DNA from: Bradyrhizobium sp. cir1
GTDB lineage: Bacteria > Pseudomonadota > Alphaproteobacteria > Rhizobiales > Xanthobacteraceae
Reading direction: 5' to 3'
DNA length: 64,000 nt
Assembly: GCF_014198245.1 (NCBI RefSeq)
Contig: NZ_JACIHE010000003.1
Span: 501,557-565,556, forward strand
The stretch's first letter is position 1. Each line of letters begins with the position of its first letter. A program made the translations under genes and the position numbers. Below the pieces are notes generated by a model, which was given only the letters and a program-made list of their open reading frames with translations, was not told the origin of the DNA and did no database searches. Below, one piece after another: positions 1-7,438 of the stretch.

Positions 1-1
1 G

Positions 2-1264
2 GTCGAGGCGGGCGGAACGACCAGCGCGACCTTCGTGGGTGGCGACACCGACTTGGACGGCAAGCTCGATGTCGGCGAGACCTGGACCTACACCGCGAGC
101 TATGTGGCGACTCAGGATGACATCGACAGCAACGGCGTGACGGGCGACGGCGACATCGACAACCTTGCCACGGCGGATTCGAACGAGACCGATCCGGACA
201 CCGCGACGGCGTCGGTGCCGATCGTGCTGAAGCCCGATCTTACAATTACCAAAGCGGCGGTGGTTGAAGATGGCCACGCCGATCATGCCGGCGATCTGAT
301 CGACTACACGGTTGTCGTTACAAATACCGGCAACGTGGTATTGACGGGCGTGGTGGTAACGGACGTGTTCGAGGGCGGTGCGCCGTTGGACCTCACAAAC
401 TTCAACAGTGCGACGAACACGTTTAGCGGCGACACCGACGGCGACGGCAATCTCGATGTCGGAGAGACGTGGACATATACGTATAAGCACACGCTGACCC
501 AAGGCGAACTCGACAGCCAGGGCGTCGACGGTGACGGCAGCCTCGACAACGTGGCGAGTGTGACAACCAACGAGACTGGTCCCGATAGCGACGACGCCCA
601 TATTCCGGTCGAATTGGGGCCGGGCGTGCGGACGCCAGGCTTCTGGGCGCAGAGCACGGGTGGAAATCAATGGACCAAGTTCTGGGACGGCATCGTAGGT
701 AATGAGCCAAAGCAGGCCGGTACAAATGGGTTTGCCAATGGTGAAATTACCTATGCAGTGGATTCCAATCATGACGGCGTCATCAACAGTTCCGACAAGA
801 CGGGCTTGTTGATCGGCGATTATGACAAGGACGGAATCCAGGACCCTGGCGAAAACGTGCTGTTCATCTCGACGGCTGACGCGCTTACGCTGTTGAACGC
901 TTCGGCCAAGCAGGTCCAGGACGGGCGCTATATGTTGGGCCGGGATCTGGTCGCGACCTGGTTGAACTACCTCGAAGGAAACGCGATCGGTGATGGCACT
1001 GCCGGCACCGCGAAATACGATATCAACCAGTCCGTCTATTGGTTCGAAGCTACCCAGGCAAAACCGGGCGTTTCGACAACATCGGCGGATTTCCATACCT
1101 TGAGTGTAAAGGACGACCTTTCCAGCGGTGCTGTCGGCACGAGCTCACCGCTGTGGACTAGCCCGATCGATGTGGTGGTGCTTGGACAGCCGATTCATAC
1201 TGATCTCGCGGCGAGTACGCTGCATAGTCAGCTTGATCACTATAACAACTTCGGTTCGGTCTAG
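2..1264 (+). CDS. 3' part of a secreted repeat protein (DUF11-type repeats, EF-hand-like loops)
   Basis: The reading frame is open to the left edge, so only the C-terminal part (about 420 residues) is in the window. It shows the end of one repeat and one complete copy of a bacterial DUF11-type extracellular repeat, which begins at KPDLTITKAAV and runs to about position 617. A distinct C-terminal domain follows, starting with GVRTPGFW. It contains two Ca-binding-like loops, DSNHDGVINSSD and DYDKDGIQDPGE, resembling EF-hand or dockerin loops. There are no membrane segments and no cysteines. The next genes are a type I secretion ABC transporter and adaptor in the same direction, so I infer that this is their substrate, a secreted or surface-attached protein. 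The fold is seen in the sequence; the secretion route is inferred. The N-terminus and total length are unknown. Confidence 0.85.
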   Translation, partial: VEAGGTTSATFVGGDTDLDGKLDVGETWTYTASYVATQDDIDSNGVTGDGDIDNLATADSNETDPDTATASVPIVLKPDLTITKAAVVEDGHADHAGDLIDYTVVVTNTGNVVLTGVVVTDVFEGGAPLDLTNFNSATNTFSGDTDGDGNLDVGETWTYTYKHTLTQGELDSQGVDGDGSLDNVASVTTNETGPDSDDAHIPVELGPGVRTPGFWAQSTGGNQWTKFWDGIVGNEPKQAGTNGFANGEITYAVDSNHDGVINSSDKTGLLIGDYDKDGIQDPGENVLFISTADALTLLNASAKQVQDGRYMLGRDLVATWLNYLEGNAIGDGTAGTAKYDINQSVYWFEATQAKPGVSTTSADFHTLSVKDDLSSGAVGTSSPLWTSPIDVVVLGQPIHTDLAASTLHSQLDHYNNFGSV

Positions 1265-1696
1265 GCGGAGCGCCAGTAAAGTCCCAACGGGGAACCCTCC
1301 GTTGGGACCTGGCTTTCGCAAAATGCGTTTGGAGACCTGTTTCCGCAATCGGATGGCTTGATTGATTGCGTGGTCGTCTCAGGCGCACGGTGTTCCGCGA
1401 GAACGCGAACCCGTGTCCCGTCGCGCGTCTGCGCCCATTTGGCTGTCGCCGTCGCCTGGGCGGATTTACGTAGGCTTCACCCGAGATAAATCCCTTAACT
1501 CCGAGAAAATCCGTACTTCCACAGGGGCCTTTACCTTTCCGGTGAGGATTGATTTCGCGGCGCCCAGGGACTGTGCTAATCATCGTTCTCGATTTGACGA
1601 GAATTGTAACGACTGCCGGCAGGCTTTTTATTTCGGCCAGGGCGTTGTCGCCCCGGCGGTCATTTTGATTAGAGGGGCGGGTCTCCGCCGGATTGT
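1265..1696. other. intergenic spacer with a terminator-like hairpin
   Basis: This is the spacer between the repeat-protein stop and the GTG start of the ABC transporter. It begins with a perfect 10-bp hairpin 17 bp after the stop (see 1281-1308). No convincing gene is visible in the rest. Short frames on both strands lack ribosome sites and protein-like composition. It probably contains the promoter of the transporter genes, but I cannot assign -35 and -10 elements. Confidence 0.6.
1281..1308 (+). terminator. hairpin after the repeat-protein gene
   Basis: GTCCCAACGG at 1281-1290 pairs perfectly with CCGTTGGGAC at 1299-1308 across an 8-nt loop. It lies 17 bp after the stop codon. The following sequence has only a short T stretch (CTTTCG), so it is terminator-like but not a textbook intrinsic terminator. 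It may reduce read-through into the transporter genes. Confidence 0.6.
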
Positions 1697-3409
1697 GTGA
1701 GCGCGCCTTTCAAAAGGCCGGACGAGCTCCGGCGCCTCGTGCAGACATGCCAGGGCTATTTCGTGACGGCCGGCACCTTCAGCCTTGCCATTAACCTGCT
1801 TTACCTCGCCGGCCCGCTCTACATGCTGCAGGTTTATGACCGCGTGATCTCGAGCGCCAGCGAGATCACGTTGCTGATGCTCACGATTGCGCTGCTGCTG
1901 GCGTTCATGGCGCTGGCCGGGCTGGACGCAGTTCGTGCGAGGGTCCTGACCCGCGCCAGCATCCGCCTTGACCGCAAGATCGCCTCGCGCGTGATGACGG
2001 CAATCATCGATCGCTCGGCCAGCGCGGGCGGCGCCCGCAGCCAGGCGCTCCGCGATTTCGATACGTTTCGCCAGTTCGTCACCGGGGCCGGCATTCACGC
2101 CGTCTTCGATCTGCCCTGGGCGCCGATCTACATCGCAGTGATCTTCGCCCTTCATCCGTTTCTGGGGGCCTTTGCGCTGGGGTGTTCGGTCATCCTGGTG
2201 CTGATGGCACTGCTGAGTGAGTGGCTGGTGAAGCTGCCGCTCACGGAATCCAGTGAAGCCGCCGCGCGCAGCTACAGCTTCACCGAAATGAGCCTGCGCA
2301 ACACCGAGGTCGTCCGTGCCATGGGCATGACCGGCGGTCTCCTCCGGCGCTGGAGCAGGGACCGCGACCGGATGCTCGAGCGCCAGGTCGCTGCAAGCGA
2401 CCGTGCCGCCGCGATCCAGAGCCTGATCCGCTTCCTGCGCCTTGCCATGCAATCGCTGATCCTGGGTTTGGGCGCATATCTCGTGATCGAGCGGGTCACG
2501 ACGGTCGGTTCAATGTTCGCGGCCAGCATTCTGCTCGGCCGCGCGCTGCAACCGGTCGAGCAGATCGTGGGATCGTGGCGTAGTCTCGTGTCGGCGCGTG
2601 CTGCGTTCCTGCGCATTCGTGAGCTGCTGACGGCGCATCCTCTTCTCGATGCCGGCCTCGCGCTGCCCAGGCCCAAGGGGCACGTCTCGGTGGAAGCGCT
2701 CAGCTTCGTTCCTCCCGGAAGCTCCAAGCCCATTCTACGCGGCATCACCTTTGCCGTAGAGGCAGGAGAGGTGCTCGGGGTCATCGGGCCATCCGGGGCC
2801 GGGAAATCGACCCTGTCGCGCCAGCTTGTCGGCGTGCTGACGCCTTCGGCCGGTGCCGTGCGACTGGACGGTGCCGATGTCTCTACCTGGGTCAAGCGGG
2901 CGATCGGCGACCATGTCGGCTACCTGCCTCAGGATATCGAGCTGTTCTCGGACACGATCGCCGCCAATATCGGCCGCTTCGACGAGGGGAGCGACAAGGA
3001 GGTCATCCTCGCCGCCCAACTCTCCGGCGTGCACGAAATGATCCTGAGGCTTCCGCACGGTTACGACACCCAGGTCGGAGAAGGCGGCGCCATTCTGTCC
3101 GGCGGCTTTCGCCAGCGGATTGGTCTGGCCCGGGCCGTCTATGGCAGCCCAAGCGTCGTCGTGCTCGACGAGCCGAGCTCGAACCTCGATGCCGAAGGTG
3201 ATGTCGCTCTGGCAGATTGTATCGTGCAACTGAAGAAAAGCGGGACGACGGTTGTGATCGTCTCGCATCGGCCGGCGACCATCGGGGTCGTCGACAAGAT
3301 TCTCGTCCTCAGAGATGGCGTCGCCGAAATGTTCGGGCCTCGTGCCGAGATCATGGCACGGCTGACCCGTCCTGTACCCGTTCACGCCGTGCAAGGCTCC
3401 AGCAGCTAG
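1697..3409 (+). CDS. type I secretion ABC transporter, PrtD/HlyB-like
   Basis: This 570-residue protein fuses an exporter membrane domain (about residues 15-300, with hydrophobic segments near 25-45, 55-80, 130-170 and 250-280) to an ABC ATPase domain (about 330-560). Walker A is GPSGAGKST at 364-372, the signature is LSGGFRQR at 467-474 (Phe replaces the usual Gln), and Walker B ends in D491-E492. A VSHRP switch histidine follows. Length and the absence of a C39 peptidase-like N-domain fit the PrtD subfamily, which exports RTX-type or repeat proteins with uncleaved C-terminal signals. The start is GTG; no better ATG fits the conserved N-terminus. The adaptor gene follows after 9 bp, so the two form an operon. 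The likely substrate is the repeat protein just upstream. The giant RTX protein 4 kb downstream is a second possibility. Confidence 0.93.
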   Translation: MSAPFKRPDELRRLVQTCQGYFVTAGTFSLAINLLYLAGPLYMLQVYDRVISSASEITLLMLTIALLLAFMALAGLDAVRARVLTRASIRLDRKIASRVMTAIIDRSASAGGARSQALRDFDTFRQFVTGAGIHAVFDLPWAPIYIAVIFALHPFLGAFALGCSVILVLMALLSEWLVKLPLTESSEAAARSYSFTEMSLRNTEVVRAMGMTGGLLRRWSRDRDRMLERQVAASDRAAAIQSLIRFLRLAMQSLILGLGAYLVIERVTTVGSMFAASILLGRALQPVEQIVGSWRSLVSARAAFLRIRELLTAHPLLDAGLALPRPKGHVSVEALSFVPPGSSKPILRGITFAVEAGEVLGVIGPSGAGKSTLSRQLVGVLTPSAGAVRLDGADVSTWVKRAIGDHVGYLPQDIELFSDTIAANIGRFDEGSDKEVILAAQLSGVHEMILRLPHGYDTQVGEGGAILSGGFRQRIGLARAVYGSPSVVVLDEPSSNLDAEGDVALADCIVQLKKSGTTVVIVSHRPATIGVVDKILVLRDGVAEMFGPRAEIMARLTRPVPVHAVQGSSS

Positions 3410-3418
3410 GCTCGCCCA

Positions 3419-4777
3419 ATGGCCATTCTAGATGGAACACCCAGGAATCTCGCCGCTGCTGGCAGCCGGGCCGGTCTTCCCGCTGGACCGCCTAGCGACT
3501 CGATCAGGCGTATCTCTCTCGCCGGCTGGGTCATTGTTGCCGTTTTCTTCGGCGGGATTGGTGCATGGGCGTTGACCGCGCCACTCAACGGCGCCGTCGT
3601 GGCAAACGCGGTCGTCAAGGTTGAGGGCAATCGCAAGAGCGTCCAGCACCTCGACGGCGGCATCGTGAAGGAGCTGCGGGTCAGGGAGGGCGACAAGGTC
3701 CGTTCCGGTGACCTGCTGATCGTGCTGGATGAGACCCAGGCGCGCGCCGAATACGAAGTTCTGACGCAGCAATGGGCCGTGCTTCGTGCCACGGAGGTTC
3801 GGCTCCTGACCGAGCTCGATCACGGCTCCGCGCTCGTGATGCCGTCGGATCTGAAGGCGCGTTCCGAAGATCCCTATCTCAAGAGCGTCTGGAACGGGCA
3901 GGTCAGCCAGTTCGAGAGCCGCCGGGCCGCGCTGGAGGGACAGCGCAGCGTCATTCGCGAGAAGATCAACCAGCTCGGCTCGCAGATTGTCGGCGCCCAG
4001 GCGCAGGTGAAGTCATTTACCGACCAGATCAATTCCGTGCACAGCGAGGCAAAGGATATCGCGCCGCTCGTCGAGCGGGGCCTGATCGCGCGCCCGCGTA
4101 TTCTGCAACTGGAGCGTACCGCCTACGGCCTCGAAGGTCAGATCGCGGATTCCAACGCCAACATTGCCAAAGCCCGCCAGGCAATTGCCGAGCAAGAGCA
4201 GCAAATGGCGCAGCTCGACAATGATCGAATGACCGACGTGACCAAGGACCTGCGCGACACGCAAGCGAAGATTCTGGAGGTCATCCCAAAAGCCATGAAC
4301 GCTAAAGCGGTCCTGGGGCGCATGGAGATCCGCGCGCCCTATAGCGGCCAGGTGGTCGGCCTCAACGTCTTTTCGGTCGGCGGCGTCATACAGCGCGGCG
4401 ACAAGATCCTGGACATCGTCCCGGAGCAGGATGGGCTGACAATCGAGGCGCAAGTGGCGGTCGAGGACATCAGCGACGTGCATCCCAACGCGCGTGCGGA
4501 AGTTCATCTCACGGCTTACAAGCAGCGGATCGTGCCGATCATTCATGGTGATGTAATCCAGGTCTCGGCAGATCGTCTGACCGACCCCAAGAGCAACAAC
4601 CCGTACTACACGGCCTTCGTGCGGATAGATCAGGACGAGCTTGCGGCCATGCCGAACGTCAAGCTCTATCCGGGAATGCCGGCGACCGTCATGATCCCGA
4701 CCGTCCAGCGCACGGCATTTGAATATCTCGTCGGCCCGCTGATCATGTCCTTCAATCACTCCTTCCGCCAGAAATAG
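3419..4777 (+). CDS. type I secretion membrane-fusion protein, HlyD/PrtE family
   Basis: At 452 residues it has the usual length for the family. One N-terminal membrane anchor lies at about residues 32-52 (hydrophobic stretch from LAGWVIVAVFF). It is followed by a lipoyl-like segment (VKVEGNRKSVQHLDGGIVKEL), a long alpha-helical hairpin at about 100-290, and the second half of the lipoyl/beta-barrel region with the HlyD-type C-terminal signature around YTAFVRID. It bridges the ABC transporter in the inner membrane to an outer-membrane TolC-type channel, which is not encoded in this window. It starts 9 bp after the ABC gene and forms one operon with it. Confidence 0.93.
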   Translation: MAILDGTPRNLAAAGSRAGLPAGPPSDSIRRISLAGWVIVAVFFGGIGAWALTAPLNGAVVANAVVKVEGNRKSVQHLDGGIVKELRVREGDKVRSGDLLIVLDETQARAEYEVLTQQWAVLRATEVRLLTELDHGSALVMPSDLKARSEDPYLKSVWNGQVSQFESRRAALEGQRSVIREKINQLGSQIVGAQAQVKSFTDQINSVHSEAKDIAPLVERGLIARPRILQLERTAYGLEGQIADSNANIAKARQAIAEQEQQMAQLDNDRMTDVTKDLRDTQAKILEVIPKAMNAKAVLGRMEIRAPYSGQVVGLNVFSVGGVIQRGDKILDIVPEQDGLTIEAQVAVEDISDVHPNARAEVHLTAYKQRIVPIIHGDVIQVSADRLTDPKSNNPYYTAFVRIDQDELAAMPNVKLYPGMPATVMIPTVQRTAFEYLVGPLIMSFNHSFRQK

Positions 4778-4955
4778 GGCGCAGCACGATCGGAGGGGCA
4801 GGGACGCAGCCCGTTGGCCGTGGTTCAGTGGCGGGCTTCCAATTCGGATGCGTGTGGCCGGCTCGGGGCAATTCTCCGCATTGTTTTGAACGTGCTTGGC
4901 GTGGCGGCGGCCAAATCTCGGCGCGTAAGGGCAGCGCAGAAAACCTGTCAGTGTC

Positions 4956-4985
4956 GCTGCAGGACTATTCAGCTGCAGGATTATT
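4956..4985. repeat. two-copy 14-bp direct repeat at the end of convergent genes
   Basis: GCTGCAGGACTATT (4956-4969) is repeated with one mismatch as GCTGCAGGATTATT (4972-4985). The second copy overlaps the last codons of the minus-strand gene that ends at 4981. The period is 16 bp. Function is unknown. Confidence 0.5.
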
Positions 4986-5607
4986 TAAACGGGTCGTCGA
5001 TCGATGCGGCTGACTGCCTCACGCGTCGAACGCCGATGGGCGAGCCGTCCGACACGAACTGCAGTTCATAGCTCTCTCCCCGCGAGTCCGTTGCAGTGCA
5101 GGTGACACTCGAGACCCGCCGCGCGGCAAAGTTGCCGAACTGGCGGCAGATGCCGGTCGATGCCTCCTCCGCGGGCACCGGCAGCCCGTGGACCTTCGGC
5201 CGATGCCTGGAATTCAAGAGCATCCGATCGATCGGAAGCTCGTAGGAATTGTCGTCGAAGCGCTTTCCCTTCTCGCCGGAGAAAGACACGACGTGGCCGT
5301 CGTCCGCCGGATCCTCGATCGCCACCGCGAAGCTCACACGTCCGGCTTCGTTGTGGGCGTAGGCAACGGCCTTGCAGGCGTAGCTGCGACCCGCGATCTT
5401 GAGCGTCGTGCACTTGCCGGACATGTGTGCAAGGATGTCGATCAGAGGCTGGCGATGCTCGATGCGCTTGGGAGCGTCCGGACCTTCTGCTGCGGGACGG
5501 GTCCCGGCCGTCTGCGCGGCGCAAGGAGCCGCAAGAGCAAAAAGCGCCCCGGTCGACAGCAACAGCTCCGGCCGCAACCAACATAAAAAACGCCGCCAAA
5601 TGGTCAC
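4981..5607 (-). CDS. hypothetical secreted protein
   Basis: This 208-residue protein has a Sec-type signal peptide: basic N-terminus, hydrophobic core LLLSTGALFALAAP, and a probable signal-peptidase site after CAAQ near residue 32. The mature part has several cysteines (around CTTLKIAGRSYAC and GICRQFGNF...TCTATD) that could form disulfides in the periplasm. I recognise no catalytic motif. It is convergent with the HlyD-type gene and unlikely to belong to that operon. Single-copy proteins of this kind occur in Bradyrhizobium genomes (recollection, not a search). Confidence 0.8.
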   Translation of the reverse strand: MTIWRRFLCWLRPELLLSTGALFALAAPCAAQTAGTRPAAEGPDAPKRIEHRQPLIDILAHMSGKCTTLKIAGRSYACKAVAYAHNEAGRVSFAVAIEDPADDGHVVSFSGEKGKRFDDNSYELPIDRMLLNSRHRPKVHGLPVPAEEASTGICRQFGNFAARRVSSVTCTATDSRGESYELQFVSDGSPIGVRRVRQSAASIDDPFK

Positions 5608-6114
5608 GCAATCCCCTCTGCCGGGCTATGTCCCGCGACAAAGAAAAGCCCGTCCGGCCAAACTCTTACTCTGCCCAATCCGGTGCATAGTGACATTGGA
5701 GCGACCGCCGATCAATCGCGTGAAGGGGCAGTGGGGGCTGCCTTGCCTGTTTACTTAACGCCGCCGAGGCATTACAGGGCGTAACCGAATGGCCGCCGCC
5801 CTTTCCCTCGGCGGAGCGGCCGTCCGCAGCCGGGGTCACGTGTCAGGCCAGCGTCGAGCTATGGAGTTAGGAACGCGTGACGCTGAGCGAAATTATCTTT
5901 CCAGTTGTGGCTCGGGCCTTGCATACTTAGCCGGCTGAACGAAACCGAAGAGGGCAGTTGGGCTGACCGATTGCACAGGATTGCGACGAACCGCACCGGT
6001 TTCCGAAGGCGAAAGCCGATGGATCGATGATTGACTTGAAAACGAACGAGACCGTAATCTCACCTGCCTATAGTCGTTAATGCCGATTCCCACACATGCA
6101 AATGGAATTTACAG
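5608..6114. other. divergent intergenic region with a possible promoter for the XRE gene
   Basis: Both neighbouring genes are transcribed away from this spacer. A promoter-like pair lies at 6031-6060: TTGACT at 6031-6036, then TAATCT at 6055-6060 after 18 bp, about 55 bp before the XRE start. No gene is visible in the rest, and the short frames there look random. Confidence 0.4.
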
Positions 6115-6480
6115 GTGGCTAAATTCAAGAACAAGACGATTGCCAACTTCGGTTCGCGCTTGAAACAGCTGCGAGAAGAGCGGTCGATGACCATCACGGA
6201 GCTAGCGAGACGGATTGACGTGACGCCCCCTGCGATTTGGCATTGGGAGAAGCGCGGCAGGGTGCCCAAGCCCGCTACCATAAAGGCCGTGGCAAAGGTA
6301 CTTAACGTCAGCGCCGAGTTTCTCGAGGACGGTGTTCACATTGTAAATACTCAGGATCAAGGTCCCTCGGACCAGCTCTCGATGCGGCCGGACGAGATGA
6401 GCCTCGAACAGCTGATCCGCGCCATCGAGGCAAAAGGCTTCCGTGTCCGGATCTCTTCGGCCGGCGATCGGGAAATCTAG
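6115..6480 (+). CDS. XRE-family helix-turn-helix regulator
   Basis: This 121-residue protein has an HTH_3/XRE domain at about residues 12-70. The turn-helix core reads MTITELARRIDVTPPAIWHWEKRGRVPKP, and the first helix contains GSRLKQLREERS. The C-terminal part (about 75-121) is polar, with a short helical stretch (EMSLEQLIRAIEAKGF). No ligand domain is recognisable. The start is GTG with only a weak AGG upstream, chosen because it gives the full first helix. It is a DNA-binding regulator of unknown target. Its position just ahead of the giant-protein locus makes that gene a plausible target, but no operator is evident. Confidence 0.88.
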   Translation: MAKFKNKTIANFGSRLKQLREERSMTITELARRIDVTPPAIWHWEKRGRVPKPATIKAVAKVLNVSAEFLEDGVHIVNTQDQGPSDQLSMRPDEMSLEQLIRAIEAKGFRVRISSAGDREI

Positions 6481-7240
6481 AAGGCGAGCCGCGCTCTATC
6501 TCCGCCTGGAACATTGGCGAGCCACGCCAAGCTCCTTTACCCATGTTCGTGTTGAAATCCGCGAAAATCGGCCAGATTGCAATTAACGCGGGTGACACGC
6601 CTCCGCCCAAAATGGCTCCGTGAGTCCGGCAATCCCGGATGCTGCATTTTCCGGCCAAAGGTCGGCGTTCTCGTCGCTCACCGACTTCACGTTCGCGCAA
6701 CGACGAACATTCCTCGATCGAGCATGGCGGGGCAGCGTTCAACTTGCAGCATGATGCAGCGCAAATGCGCAGTTCTTCGCTGATCGGTGGCGCCCTGGGT
6801 GCAGTGTCATCCGGGACGCCGCACGACCGACCAAAAGATTCCCGGTCTCTCACGCTCTACAAAAAACGGTGAGGCAGCCCAGTATCGGAGCCGCTCTCAC
6901 GCAACGCATGCTTTCGTTTCGTGGCATCCGCACCATTTACAACCTCAGGATACATAAGGTGGAGCTGCGTATTTTGGCAAATTTTCAGCCGGGCTCTGCG
7001 CCTAAGTTATTGGGGTGGCACACGCCTCCAGAGTGGAACTGATCATCGTCACGAGTGTCGGGTTGCAGCCACAGTCGTGTTTCAACCGGAATTTATTTCG
7101 ACGAGTTGTCGATAAACTGCAAGGAGTAAAGCGCTTGTAGCCTATCTGAGGTCGTGTCATACTTTCGTAGTTAAAGCCGATTTAAGCTGCGCATAAATTT
7201 AGTTTAAGCCGCCAACTCGTCATTCGAAGGAGGCGCTGCA
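6481..7240. other. long non-coding spacer upstream of the giant-protein locus
   Basis: About 760 bp separate the XRE gene from the leader-like ORF at 7241. No credible gene is visible. The last 150 bp are distinctly AT-richer than the surroundings, as expected of a promoter region. A weak promoter-like pair is TTGTAG (7135-7140) and CATACT (7158-7163) with 17-bp spacing, 78 bp before the small ORF. Operators or a long 5' leader could sit here, but I see no clear palindrome. Confidence 0.45.
7135..7163 (+). promoter_or_regulatory. weak sigma-70-like promoter candidate for the giant-protein transcript
   Basis: TTGTAG and CATACT are separated by 17 bp within an AT-rich stretch. Each hexamer matches the consensus only partly. 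The position, about 70 bp before the leader-like ORF and 280 bp before the giant gene, is sensible. Confidence 0.25.
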
Positions 7241-7345
7241 ATGAAAAAAGATTTTAGCACCTTGAGCATTTTGCATTCCGCTCACCCTCTGTCGCGTGCT
7301 GTTGACGGCACGGACAATCAGGTTCTCTCCGGCAGACAACGCTAG
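7241..7345 (+). CDS. 34-residue leader-like ORF upstream of the giant gene
   Basis: ATG at 7241 follows a near-perfect Shine-Dalgarno (GAAGGAGG at 7225-7232) at 8-nt spacing, better than that of the giant gene itself. The frame runs 34 codons to TAG at 7343-7345 and starts MKKDFSTLSIL. It has no membrane segment and no evident run of one amino acid typical of attenuators. It ends 93 bp before the giant start. Possible roles are a leader peptide coupling translation to expression of the giant gene, a short peptide in its own right, or a decayed gene start. The site is seen directly; function is unknown. Confidence 0.5.
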   Translation: MKKDFSTLSILHSAHPLSRAVDGTDNQVLSGRQR

Positions 7346-7438
7346 TTACTTCTACTCAAGCGCGTATTTGCTTGAGCGGCCCTTGCGTACGTCAATTCGC
7401 TGCTCGCCGTTCGGTCCATTTTTTGATGGGGCATTCCG

